This document shows, one piece after another, positions 9,667-18,075 of a DNA stretch of 64,000 nucleotides. The stretch's first letter is position 1; each line of letters begins with the position of its first letter. The notes beneath the pieces were generated by a model that was not told the DNA's origin, ran no database searches, and saw nothing but the letters and a program-made list of their open reading frames with translations. A program made the translations under genes and the position numbers. Source of the stretch: Clostridium algoriphilum (GTDB taxonomy: Bacteria; Bacillota; Clostridia; Clostridiales; Clostridiaceae); NCBI RefSeq assembly GCF_020443705.1, contig NZ_JAIZZK010000013.1, forward strand, positions 44,266-108,265, in the 5' to 3' direction.

Positions 9667-10009
9667 GTAAACACTCCCCCTCATCTCGCAAAATTCTTGT
9701 TAAATTCACATCTTTATAAATCAAAAATTCTTCATGCAAATTTAAAGATATTTTATACTTTTACTTATATGTAATCTAATCTTACACCATATAATGATAA
9801 ATTTCCATTTATATATATTACGTAACAATTGTGACTTACTTTCACAAATTGATATGATATATTTAAAACTAATAATAGTTATCAATATGTAAGTATGTAT
9901 ATAATAATCCCTTTTGAATAAGCTAATATATTAATACATACAATTTGTTATTATAATATATGATTAAGGCTTATTACTCAATTAAATATTAACCCTAGGA
10001 GGAATAATT
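9667..10009. other. Intergenic region between proB and the hemerythrin gene
   Basis: 343 bases of AT-rich DNA carrying the divergent promoters. The only structure I can support is the TGTGA/TCACA-type inverted repeat at 9827-9852. No T-box core was seen upstream of proB. Confidence 0.5.
9827..9852. promoter_or_regulatory. Candidate CRP/FNR- or Rex-like operator
   Basis: CAATTGTGA, seven bases, then TCACAAATTG: an inverted repeat centred about 170 bases upstream of both proB and the hemerythrin gene. The half-sites resemble CRP/FNR (TGTGA/TCACA) and Rex (TTGTGA/TCACAA) sites, but the spacing is one base longer than either classical site. Confidence 0.35.
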
Positions 10010-10564
10010 ATGAATGCTATAGAATTAATGATGGAAGAACATAAAACAATAAAAAGAATGTTAGCGCTTACTCGTAAATTTTCTATAAAGGCCCTTAACA
10101 ATGAAGATGTTGATTACAATGACTTTTATAAAGTTATTGATTTTGTACGTAATTACGCTGATAAACATCATCATAATAAAGAAGAAGTCATTTTGTTTAA
10201 AAAAATGAGTGAGGTTTTGGGCGAACGAATAGCAAATGGTCCTATTATGGGAATGCTTGTTGAACATGATTTAGGCAGACTCTTTATAAGAAATCTTGAA
10301 GAAGCCTTAATAAAATTCAAGGCAGGAGATTCCGACGCGAGAATAGATATAATTGCCAATGCTATAGCTTACACTGACTTACTCTACAGACATATTGACA
10401 AGGAAGATACCACTATTTACACTTTTGCACAAAGAAAATTAAGTAAGGATCAGTTAGAAGATATAGACAATCAATGCTTTAATGTAGAAACTGAGGCCAC
10501 TAAAAATAGTGTTCAAAATAAATATTTAAAATTATTAAATGACTTAGAATCTAAAATTAATTAA
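10010..10564 (+). CDS. Hemerythrin HHE-domain protein
   Basis: A 184-residue all-helical cytoplasmic protein with hemerythrin-type ligands: His11, His53-His55, Glu58/Glu59, His86 and His128 with Glu132 (HIDKED). These bind a non-haem di-iron centre that takes up O2, NO or peroxide. In anaerobes such proteins are usually linked to oxygen or nitrosative stress or iron handling. AGGAGGA precedes the ATG. Nothing co-transcribed is apparent. The exact substrate is unknown. Confidence 0.85.
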   Translation: MNAIELMMEEHKTIKRMLALTRKFSIKALNNEDVDYNDFYKVIDFVRNYADKHHHNKEEVILFKKMSEVLGERIANGPIMGMLVEHDLGRLFIRNLEEALIKFKAGDSDARIDIIANAIAYTDLLYRHIDKEDTTIYTFAQRKLSKDQLEDIDNQCFNVETEATKNSVQNKYLKLLNDLESKIN

Positions 10565-10709
10565 AGGATTTTTGTATCATAACCGATTTAATGATATAAT
10601 TATCTTATTGTCATTATCTATCTCTAAAATAGACTAGCATACTTACTAATTTATTTGATAAAAGACTTAGTAAATGACTAAATAAAAAATGTAAAGTGGG
10701 AATATTAAA

Positions 10710-11123
10710 ATGAGAGACGTAAAATTAGAAAGAGCTATAATTAAAATAGATAATGAAATTGCTGCTATGAACATAGCTAAGAAATACCTGTCAAATTTAC
10801 AAGAGATAAGTACCGTACAGCAGACTTTAAATAATAAGAGACAATTACTTGCAGACGATTTGTATGTTGATGATAAGAAATGTTATGAAATGTGCTGTGA
10901 CGTTATAGAAGATAAACTAGATACAGAACTAGGAAAAGAAGAGCAACTAGAATTACTTGAAATGATTAAACAAAACTTTGGTAGACAATCACCAAATGTA
11001 TCTAAAAAAAGTAGTGGCCTTAATGCTTGGTTAAAAGAACTTTGCATTGAATACAAATGGATTAAAAATGAAGAAACAGATTGGGATATAATTGTTGTTA
11101 CTGGATTCGGGTTATACGAATAA
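10710..11123 (+). CDS. Hypothetical protein, 137 aa
   Basis: I do not recognise this family. It is a soluble, charged, mostly helical protein with CYEMCCDVIEDKL near the middle (three Cys) and a hydrophobic C-terminal DWDIIVVTGFGLYE. No membrane segment. A weak Shine-Dalgarno (GTGGG) precedes the ATG and a very strong terminator follows, which supports a real single gene. Confidence 0.6.
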   Translation: MRDVKLERAIIKIDNEIAAMNIAKKYLSNLQEISTVQQTLNNKRQLLADDLYVDDKKCYEMCCDVIEDKLDTELGKEEQLELLEMIKQNFGRQSPNVSKKSSGLNAWLKELCIEYKWIKNEETDWDIIVVTGFGLYE

Positions 11124-11161
11124 GCCACATAAATAAAAATTACAATTAAATTACTAATAAT

Positions 11162-11210
11162 AAATAACCACCATGTTGAGCTATTATCAACATGGTGGTT
11201 ATTTTTTCTT
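11162..11210 (+). terminator. Strong terminator after the 137-residue gene
   Basis: A perfect stem of about 18 bp, AAATAACCACCATGTTGA with its complement, seven-base loop, then TTTTTTC. A minus-strand gene ends just beyond, so it may act both ways. Confidence 0.92.
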
Positions 11211-11242
11211 AGTCATATTAAAATAATGTTAACATAATTCTT

Positions 11243-11356
11243 TTATTTATTTACTACCGGAACGTTTTTCGCATCATTATGTTTCATTTTTTTATTTTTA
11301 TCGCCTTTCCCTTGAACTTCTGGTGGTATAGGTCTACTCATTCCTTTTTTAGCCAT
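11243..11356 (-). CDS. Small basic hypothetical protein, 37 aa
   Basis: A short reading frame, MAKKGMSRPIPPEVQGKGD and on to VPVVNK, preceded by AAGGAGG at correct spacing. Lys-, Pro- and Gly-rich, no hydrophobic segment, likely disordered. The strong ribosome binding site and tandem arrangement with another small gene upstream argue that it is expressed. Function unknown. Confidence 0.6.
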   Translation of the reverse strand: MAKKGMSRPIPPEVQGKGDKNKKMKHNDAKNVPVVNK

Positions 11357-11401
11357 TATTTTTCCTCCTTAAATTTATTTATTCCGTACACATTTTATTA
11401 T

Positions 11402-11563
11402 TTATTCTTTTCCTCTAATTTTGTCATTAATGTGTATGACTTCCTCTTCATTTAGACTTGTTAAGTCTAAAATTTCAATCATGCCCTTGCCTTCTTCAAG
11501 TAAATTTTTTATATTTTCAACTTCCTCTTCATGCTGGCCTTTTGGTAATTTTGTTTTCTTCAT
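11402..11563 (-). CDS. Small acidic hypothetical protein, 53 aa
   Basis: Reading frame starting MKKTKLPKGQHEEEVENIK and ending NDKIRGKE. AGGAGG lies about 13 bases upstream of the ATG. It looks like two short amphipathic helices. It sits 45 bases upstream of the 37-residue gene on the same strand and may be co-transcribed. Function unknown. Confidence 0.55.
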   Translation of the reverse strand: MKKTKLPKGQHEEEVENIKNLLEEGKGMIEILDLTSLNEEEVIHINDKIRGKE

Positions 11564-11806
11564 AAACTTTTATTTACCTCCTTTAGATTTTATATAAGAT
11601 ATTGTAATGTTCTATTACAATATTTTATTTTTACCTAGAAGATAACTTTTATTCTAAAAAATCAATTTAAAATATGAACATTAAATTTATATACATTAAA
11701 AACCATAATTAATTATAAATAGTATATATGTTATATGTTTTGCAGTATCAATAACTTAGTATTTGTAAAAGATACTAACATAATATTAAATAGGAGGTCT
11801 TTTAAT

Positions 11807-11986
11807 ATGCGTGAAGGATTAATTCCAACTATCTTAGGTACCGTTGTTAGTGCTGCCGGAGCATCATTTTCAAAAGGTAATATGAAAAAGAAAAATATGC
11901 TCCCTATGATTGAAGCAGGTGTTATTGGATTTGGACTCGCTCACATTGTTCTAGGAGCAATAGATCTTGTTGAGCACAAAAAATAA
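11807..11986 (+). CDS. Small membrane protein, 59 aa
   Basis: Begins MREGLIPTILGTVVSAAG. The frame is open 24 codons further upstream, but TAGGAGG immediately precedes this ATG, so the short form is chosen. Two hydrophobic stretches (about 5-20 and 34-52) are separated by a basic SKGNMKKKNM loop, suggesting a helical hairpin in the membrane. Function unknown. A symmetric terminator follows. Confidence 0.65.
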   Translation: MREGLIPTILGTVVSAAGASFSKGNMKKKNMLPMIEAGVIGFGLAHIVLGAIDLVEHKK

Positions 11987-12058
11987 TAGCTTATTTAGTT
12001 TTTTTCCAATCACAAAAAGTATCTAAAACTTTTAAAATCACAATAAATTAGCATAAAA

Positions 12059-12098
12059 TAAAACTGATTAGAATCTAGATTCTAATCAGTTTTTTATT
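12059..12098. terminator. Bidirectional terminator
   Basis: AAAACTGATTAGAATC and GATTCTAATCAGTTTT are separated by two bases and flanked by A- and T-tracts. It separates the small membrane gene from the symporter remnant on the other strand. Confidence 0.88.
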
Positions 12099-12105
12099 AT
12101 TTTAC

Positions 12106-12486
12106 TTATTTTTTTGATACTTTATCTACTACCATTGAGATAGCACAATCACCAGTTATATTTGTTGCTATTCCAAAGCTGTCTTGAGCAAAGTGAATTG
12201 CAATCATAAGCCCAAGTTGAGCTGGATTAAACATTAGCATTTTTTCTAATAATCCTAGTGCTGCCATTACGCCACCACCTGGTATTCCGGGTGCTGCAAC
12301 CATTGTTATACCTAACATTAATATGAATGGTCCCATCATTGAAATAGTTGGAGTATTCCCTGATAATAGCATTACTCCCATTGATGCAATAACTAATGCT
12401 ATTGTATCTCCAGCTAAATGTATAGTTGCACATAGTGGTATTACAAAATCTGCAATGTCTTCAGAAACCCCATCTGTTTTAGCACA
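12106..12486 (-). pseudogene. C-terminal remnant of a dicarboxylate/amino-acid:cation symporter
   Basis: The minus strand translates as about 126 codons matching the last third of sodium:dicarboxylate symporters: LCATIHLAGDTIALV (substrate-binding TM7 region), APGIPGGGVMAALGL (the hairpin-2 region) and the ending NITGDCAISMVVDKVSKK. The usual 400-residue protein is missing its first 270 or so residues. A TAG at 12487-12489 interrupts the frame upstream and no further homologous sequence is evident before the cstA terminator. This is the relic of a deletion; the retained terminator suggests the gene was once complete here. Confidence 0.8.
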
Positions 12487-12597
12487 CTATCCCTCTATAT
12501 TCATATATTGTTATATATAGTAGACATCCCTTTGACTTAATCGGTAAATTAGAACTTGTAATGATCAACAGTAAAATTTAAAAAAATATAAATAAAT

Positions 12598-12640
12598 AAA
12601 GGCTGTAAACATAATATTTATGTTTACAGCCTTTAAAATT
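12598..12640 (-). terminator. Terminator after cstA
   Basis: AAAGGCTGTAAACATAA and its 17-base complement flank a three-base loop, just beyond the cstA stop. Confidence 0.85.
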
Positions 12641-12666
12641 AGAATTAACGTACTATTAGTAAAAGT

Positions 12667-14103
12667 CTACATATTTACATTGTTTTTGACTTGAACCTTT
12701 TTCGCAGCAATTAAGAAAATTATCATTGCTACAATTGCTCCGAGTATTCCTATAGTGAATGAAATACTTTCAGAAAGCTGAAAACCCTCTGGAGCAATTA
12801 AAATGTATGAAGTACATACTGCTGTCATAAATGTAGCTGGCACCGTTGCCATCCAGTGTTTCTTACCTATATTAACCATATACATGCCAGCTGTCCATAA
12901 TACAATTGTAGCCAAAGTTTGATTAGACCATCCAAAGTATCTCCATATTATTGCAAAGTCCATTTTAGTTAATATGAACCCAATAAAAAACAATGGAAAA
13001 CTAATTAAAAATCTATTTTTGATAGGACCTTGATTAAATTTAAGTGCATCAGCTATAGTTAATCTTGCACTTCTAAATGCTGTGTCACCAGAAGTTATAG
13101 GGCAAGCCACAACACCGAGTATTGCTAAGACACCACCAACTTTTCCAAGTAAACTAATTGAGGACTCATTTACTACCCATGCAGCTGTATGACCCGGCAA
13201 TGCCATAGTAGCATTTAACTGAGGCACTCCTCCAAAGAAGCTCATTGCTGCAGCTGCCCATATTAATGCAACTATACCTTCTACTATCATTGAACCATAA
13301 AATATACTTTTACCTTGTTTCTCGTTAGATATACACCTTGCCATTAAAGGTGATTGTGTTGCATGGAAACCTGAAATAGCACCACACGCAATAGTTATAA
13401 AAAGCATTGGGAATATTGGATTCTTGCCTGGGTTTGAATGCATATTAACCAAATTAGATATTGTTACTTCTGGTATAGGCATTCTTCCAAAAATTAAGGC
13501 ACCAGCAATACCCACTGCCATTATTAATAGACAAAAACCGAATATAGGATATATTTTTCCAATTAGTTTATCTATTGGAACCATTGTTGCTAGTATATAA
13601 TATGCAAATATTATATATATTAACATTTGTAAATTTAGCCCTGTCAAACTTTTTAATATTCCAGCTGGCCCAGTTACAAAAACCACTCCTACAAGTATTA
13701 GAACTATCACTGAAAACACTCTCATAAAGTTTTTAAAACCTTTACCAAGATATTTTCCTACAACTTCAGGAATACTTGCACCATCATGCCTTACTGATAA
13801 CATACCTGAAAAGTAATCATGAACTCCTCCTGCAAAGATACATCCAAAGACAATCCACAAAAATGCTGCTGGACCCCACATTGCACCTGCAATTGCACCA
13901 AATATAGGGCCTAAGCCTGCAATATTTAAAAATTGGATTAAGAAAATCTTCCATTGAGGCATCTCAACAAAATCTACACCATCCGCTAGCCTTATTGCTG
14001 GAGTTTTTATTGTTTCATCTGCACCAAAAACTTTTTCTACAATTGTACCATAAATAAAATATCCTGCTATAAGAGCTATAATTGCTACAATAAACGATAC
14101 CAT
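12667..14103 (-). CDS. cstA: CstA/BtsT-family carbon starvation (pyruvate-type) transporter
   Basis: A 478-residue multi-spanning membrane protein of the CstA family: GTIVEKVFGADE after the first helix, CIFAGGVHDYFSGMLSVRHDG, GAISGFHATQSPLMARC and PITSGDTAFRSARL. Family members in E. coli (CstA, BtsT) import pyruvate or peptides with protons; this shorter clostridial form probably does similar work. The start at 14103 follows GGAGGGG; the 24-codon open extension upstream overlaps the promoter region. It lies downstream of a LytS/LytT-type pair on the same strand, the arrangement of pyruvate-sensing BtsSR-BtsT, and a direct repeat lies upstream. Confidence 0.88.
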   Translation of the reverse strand: MVSFIVAIIALIAGYFIYGTIVEKVFGADETIKTPAIRLADGVDFVEMPQWKIFLIQFLNIAGLGPIFGAIAGAMWGPAAFLWIVFGCIFAGGVHDYFSGMLSVRHDGASIPEVVGKYLGKGFKNFMRVFSVIVLILVGVVFVTGPAGILKSLTGLNLQMLIYIIFAYYILATMVPIDKLIGKIYPIFGFCLLIMAVGIAGALIFGRMPIPEVTISNLVNMHSNPGKNPIFPMLFITIACGAISGFHATQSPLMARCISNEKQGKSIFYGSMIVEGIVALIWAAAAMSFFGGVPQLNATMALPGHTAAWVVNESSISLLGKVGGVLAILGVVACPITSGDTAFRSARLTIADALKFNQGPIKNRFLISFPLFFIGFILTKMDFAIIWRYFGWSNQTLATIVLWTAGMYMVNIGKKHWMATVPATFMTAVCTSYILIAPEGFQLSESISFTIGILGAIVAMIIFLIAAKKVQVKNNVNM

Positions 14104-14170
14104 TTGAACCCCTCCTAGTAATATAATATCTTTATTATAGTATATATTATAGGATTTGAATACGATTTCA

Positions 14171-14200
14171 TACATGAAGAAACAAAAAAACTACATGAAG
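14171..14200 (-). promoter_or_regulatory. Candidate LytTR-regulator binding site upstream of cstA
   Basis: CTTCATGTA occurs twice on the minus strand with starts exactly 21 bases apart, 68-97 bases upstream of the cstA start. LytTR response regulators bind direct repeats two helical turns apart, and the gene for one lies immediately upstream. Downstream of the repeat is a possible promoter (TTCAAA at 14155-14160, TATAAT at 14134-14139). Confidence 0.55.
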
Positions 14201-14305
14201 TGCTCCTACATAACCATACCATTACTTTGTCAGTGTTTGAATATATGATTTTAAAATATATTTTATTTATATTAATTAAGTGTGGTTTCATTTATGGAAA
14301 ATAAT

Positions 14306-14326
14306 AAAACACATTTAGTGTTTTTA
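14306..14326 (-). terminator. Weak terminator after the LytT-like gene
   Basis: A seven-bp stem (AAAACAC/GTGTTTT) directly at the stop codon, followed on the minus strand by ATTATTTT. Confidence 0.35.
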
Positions 14327-15022
14327 TATGCCCATTATTTGTTTAAACTGAATTATATTATTTCTACTTACTGGAACATCTACTTTCTCATCTTGCAATT
14401 TCAACATAAAGGTATTGTTAAACCATGGAATTATTTCCGTTATTTTATCAGTATTTACAATGTATGATCTATGACTTCTAAAAAAAAATTCCTTTGGAAG
14501 TTTTTTATAGAAATCTGAGATACTACAATTTATATTGTATTGCATACCTTTAATATAAATTAATGTTTCTCGTTCGTTTGCTTCACAATAATCAATATCA
14601 ATTATATTCCTTACCATCATCTTACTATCTTTCCAAAGGGTTATTTTTTTATTTACGCTTTTTTTCTCCAAACTCTCTATCTTTTTTAATACACTAACTA
14701 TACGTTCTTCCGAATATGGCTTCAATACATAATCAAAAACTCCAATTTCAAATGCATCTACAGCGTAATCTTTATGCGCAGTAATAAAAATGATAAATGG
14801 ACGTTTGGTGAAGTGACTAATAATTTTACCTAATGCCATTCCATCTAGTTTGGGCATATTAATATCCAAAAAAATAACATCCGGTTTATTTGCTTCAATA
14901 TATTCTAGTGCAATAATCGAATCATCAAATTCATCCATTATTTTAATATTACTAAAATTATTTATGAAATACTTTAGTTCCTCTCGTGACGGATATTCAT
15001 CATCAACGATAATACAGTTCAC
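14324..15022 (-). CDS. LytTR-family response regulator
   Basis: A 232-residue regulator with an N-terminal receiver domain (about 1-120; phosphorylation site Asp53 in FLDINMPKLDG) and a C-terminal LytTR DNA-binding domain (about 135-230; contains YIKGMQYNI and FFRSHRSYIVN). The start is a GTG with AAGGAG upstream. It is translated four bases after the kinase gene and is the obvious partner of it. Target: probably the cstA-like transporter downstream. Confidence 0.9.
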   Translation of the reverse strand: MNCIIVDDEYPSREELKYFINNFSNIKIMDEFDDSIIALEYIEANKPDVIFLDINMPKLDGMALGKIISHFTKRPFIIFITAHKDYAVDAFEIGVFDYVLKPYSEERIVSVLKKIESLEKKSVNKKITLWKDSKMMVRNIIDIDYCEANERETLIYIKGMQYNINCSISDFYKKLPKEFFFRSHRSYIVNTDKITEIIPWFNNTFMLKLQDEKVDVPVSRNNIIQFKQIMGI

Positions 15023-15026
15023 ATAA

Positions 15027-16700
15027 TCACTCCTTTATTCTCCTTACATTAAAATTGATTCTAGTACCACTAGATAGTCTTTCTATTTTTAATCCTTCAC
15101 CATAAATATATTTTAACCTATTATGAACATTTGATATACCTATTTTATTACCTTCCATTGTTCCCGCGTATACTTTTTCTATAATTTCGTTTGTTATGCC
15201 CACTCCATCATCTTCAACCATTATCACAATATCCTCACTTGTAACTTTTTTAATCTCAATTGTGACGCTGCCAGATCCCCTTCCTTCTAAAATGCCATGT
15301 TTTATAGCATTTTCAACTATTGGTTGAATTATAAGGCTTGGAATTTTAATGTCTAAATTCTCTTCAATATTATAAATTACATGAAGTTTTTCACCAAACC
15401 TTGCTTTCTCTATCTCTATATATGCCTTTACCTGCTCTAATTCACGGTAAATGTCTACGTGATTTTCTCCCATTTCCAAATTATATCTTAAGTAAGTAGA
15501 TAAATTTATAATTAACTCCCTTGCCCGATTAGGATTAATTCTAATAAATGAAATTATAGTATTTAGTGCATTAAACAAAAAGTGAGGATTTATCTGAGCT
15601 TGTAGTGCCTTTATTTCAGCCTTATTTGCCATATGCTTTAGCTCTTCAAGTTTGCTTATTTCTAGTTGAGTAGAAATAAGTTGAGATAATCCTACTGCTA
15701 AGTTTATATTTCTAAAAGAAATTGCATCCTCACCGCAATAATATATTTTTAATGTACCTATCATTTCATTTCCTTCCTTCAATGGAGCAATAATCGCAGA
15801 TTTCAAATTGCAATTCAAGTTAGGACAATCTATCTGCTTTGCATTAGTTAAAGAAAGCAATTCGCCCTCTTTAATAACTTTTTTTGTAGCCTCTGTTACA
15901 ATCCCCTGCCCTTTTATATGATGATCAGCTCCTACACCAACATGCGCTAATATATATTTCTTATCTGTTATAGCTACAGCATCCGCATGAATTGAATCTT
16001 TTATAATTCCACATATTTTTTCGAATGAATTTTCATTCATATCTCTAAAATAGGGCAAGGTTTTATTAGCTATTTCTAAAGCAATTTGTGCTTGTTTCGC
16101 TGCATCCTCTTCCTTTTCCCTATGTATTTTTTGAATTATTAATATTAAAATTGAAATCCCTATGGCATTAGTAAAACTCATAGGAAAATATATGCTTTTT
16201 ACAATGTTTAAGGCACTGTGAAAAGGATGTGCCATAACAAGTATTAAAACCATTTCCAAAATTTCTATTATAAGACCACTAATTAACCCGTACAACCACT
16301 TGTTATTTTCATTTGATTTTTTATATATCATGCTTGCGACTATTCCTGAAATTATAGTGGTCATCGCACATGGAATTGATGTAATTCCCCCTATATCTAT
16401 TATTAGCCTGTGCACTCCAGCTATAACTCCTGCAAGTATCCCAACATATGGGCCACACAATATTCCCCCTGCCATTACACCAATAATTCTAGTGTTGGCA
16501 CTAGCTCCATTAACCTGTGTCCCAGTGTACGTTCCTAAAATTCCAAATGTACCAAAAATTATTGAAAGTATAATTAAATCTCTTTTTTTAAATTTATCTT
16601 TTTGAACAATTTTTTTAAAGCTTCCTATTCTTGAAACAATAAATGCAATAAGAATTACATAACCTAGATTATTAGTAAGGCTTTTTAGTAATTCAATCAT
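15027..16700 (-). CDS. LytS/BtsS-type sensor histidine kinase
   Basis: A 557-residue kinase. The N-terminus is a multi-helix 5TMR-LYT membrane sensor (about 1-195; NGASANTR and AGGILCGPYVG are typical), followed by a GAF-like domain (about 205-345) and a LytS-type kinase core with phospho-His373 in QINPHFLFNALN and an ATPase domain with IQPIVENAIKHG and DDGVGI. Family members sense extracellular pyruvate or membrane state. HK, regulator and transporter lie in this order on one strand, which suggests a nutrient-sensing circuit rather than autolysis control. Confidence 0.9.
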   Translation of the reverse strand: MIELLKSLTNNLGYVILIAFIVSRIGSFKKIVQKDKFKKRDLIILSIIFGTFGILGTYTGTQVNGASANTRIIGVMAGGILCGPYVGILAGVIAGVHRLIIDIGGITSIPCAMTTIISGIVASMIYKKSNENNKWLYGLISGLIIEILEMVLILVMAHPFHSALNIVKSIYFPMSFTNAIGISILILIIQKIHREKEEDAAKQAQIALEIANKTLPYFRDMNENSFEKICGIIKDSIHADAVAITDKKYILAHVGVGADHHIKGQGIVTEATKKVIKEGELLSLTNAKQIDCPNLNCNLKSAIIAPLKEGNEMIGTLKIYYCGEDAISFRNINLAVGLSQLISTQLEISKLEELKHMANKAEIKALQAQINPHFLFNALNTIISFIRINPNRARELIINLSTYLRYNLEMGENHVDIYRELEQVKAYIEIEKARFGEKLHVIYNIEENLDIKIPSLIIQPIVENAIKHGILEGRGSGSVTIEIKKVTSEDIVIMVEDDGVGITNEIIEKVYAGTMEGNKIGISNVHNRLKYIYGEGLKIERLSSGTRINFNVRRIKE

Positions 16701-16867
16701 TTATATAACCCCCGTTTCATCTAAATTCACGTTCACTTAAAAAGGCTCCTATTTTATATTATATACAACATTCTATAATACATAAAGGCACAAAATCTAT
16801 GTTATAATTAATGTAACATTTCAATTAGTTAATTAAAAACATTTAATAGCTACAGGAGGGTCCTTTG

Positions 16868-17476
16868 ATGAGAATGATTTTTTTTGATACAGAAACTACT
16901 GGCATAAGGCCAGGGAACATATGTCAACTCAGTTATATCCTTGTTGATACTGATTATAAACCTATAAAAACTATAGGTAAAAATATATTTTTCACAGTAG
17001 ATTATATAGAACCATCTGCACAAGAAGTGCATGGTTTTAGTGTAGATGATTTATTTGATCTAAGCGATGGCAAAACGTTTGAAGATTCTTACGAGGATTT
17101 TTGGGATGATTTTGTAACTGCAGATATTCTTATAGGACACAATGTTAATTTTGATATAAAATTTTTAACTCACGAGCTTGAAAATTGTGGGCATAGTCTA
17201 ACTCCTAAACATATATTTTGTACAATGAAATATTATAAAGATATCTGTAAACTTCTCACTGCACGTGGAGGCCATAAAAATCCAAAATTATCAGAAGCCA
17301 TTAAATTTCTTGAATTAAATGAAGCGCAAATAAATTTAAAAAGCAATGAGTATTTTGGAGATAAATCGAATTTTCATGATGCCAGATTTGATACTACTGC
17401 AACATATTTGCTAGTTACAGAAGGCATAAGGAAAGGTTTCATTCCTAAACATTACTTTTCAAAAATTGCTAAATAA
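16868..17476 (+). CDS. DnaQ-like 3'-5' exonuclease
   Basis: A 202-residue DEDDh-type exonuclease: ExoI FFDTETTG (Asp7, Glu9), ExoII IGHNVNFDIKFL and ExoIII FHDARFDTTATYLL. Resembles the proofreading epsilon subunit and stand-alone RNase T/DnaQ-like enzymes. It acts on single-stranded 3' ends using two metal ions. The ATG at 16868, seven bases after GGAGGG, is preferred over the in-frame TTG at 16865. Monocistronic. Confidence 0.85.
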   Translation: MRMIFFDTETTGIRPGNICQLSYILVDTDYKPIKTIGKNIFFTVDYIEPSAQEVHGFSVDDLFDLSDGKTFEDSYEDFWDDFVTADILIGHNVNFDIKFLTHELENCGHSLTPKHIFCTMKYYKDICKLLTARGGHKNPKLSEAIKFLELNEAQINLKSNEYFGDKSNFHDARFDTTATYLLVTEGIRKGFIPKHYFSKIAK

Positions 17477-17518
17477 TTTATTACTTAGATTACTCTTTTT
17501 ATCATATTATGCTAACAG

Positions 17519-17575
17519 AAGTATATATTGCTTAGACTGCATTTAAACGCAACTGAAGTAATATATACTTTTTGT
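17519..17575 (+). terminator. Probable terminator after the exonuclease gene
   Basis: AAGTATATATT pairs with AATATATACTT around a long loop and is followed by TTTTTG. Confidence 0.6.
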
Positions 17576-17614
17576 TATAGCATACTAAAAAAACTTTTAA
17601 GTATAAATAGTATA

Positions 17615-18034
17615 TTATTCTTCAAGAAGTTTTTGGAACCTACTCCATACCTTTATATTAGTTTTTTTGAGATTTACAATTCTAAATCTCTCATTTACAA
17701 AAGCATGCGTTGTACTACCTTTAGCTAAAATCTTTCCATCATCTTCTCTTACTACATTATAATTAAATATTACTTTAGCCCCATTTAGTTCTTTCATAAA
17801 AGTTTCGATTATGAGTATGTCTTCGTTTTTCGCTCCTTTTTTGTACTTACAAGAGCTCTCAACTACCGGCAACATAATACCACTTTGTTCCATTTCTTTA
17901 TAGGTCATACCTATCGCTGTTATATATTCTGTCCTCCCTACTTCAAACCAAGCATAGTAATTTGAATGATGGACAATTCCCATTTTATCTGTCTCTACAT
18001 ACCTTACTTTTAGTTTTGTTTCATTGACATACAT
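17615..18034 (-). CDS. Acyl-CoA thioesterase, YbgC/4HBT family
   Basis: A 139-residue hot-dog-fold thioesterase. The catalytic region VRYVETDKMGIVHHSNYYAWFE contains the conserved Asp of the 4-hydroxybenzoyl-CoA thioesterase family. It hydrolyses acyl-CoA (or acyl-ACP) thioesters; the acyl chain is unknown. Start: GGAG lies eight bases before the ATG at 18034; the in-frame ATG at 18040 would be only two bases from it. It lies 35 bases downstream of the next minus-strand gene and may be co-transcribed. Confidence 0.85.
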   Translation of the reverse strand: MYVNETKLKVRYVETDKMGIVHHSNYYAWFEVGRTEYITAIGMTYKEMEQSGIMLPVVESSCKYKKGAKNEDILIIETFMKELNGAKVIFNYNVVREDDGKILAKGSTTHAFVNERFRIVNLKKTNIKVWSRFQKLLEE

Positions 18035-18075
18035 ATTCATTTCTCCAATCCGCGTTGTGTTTATCTTATAAGTAA

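Noticed and set aside
9667..9850. T-box or other riboswitch upstream of proB
   Set aside because: No conserved core or terminator/antiterminator pair could be found.
14104..14175. 24-residue extension of the CstA-type protein
   Set aside because: Overlaps the promoter and direct repeat; GGAGGGG lies directly before the internal ATG.
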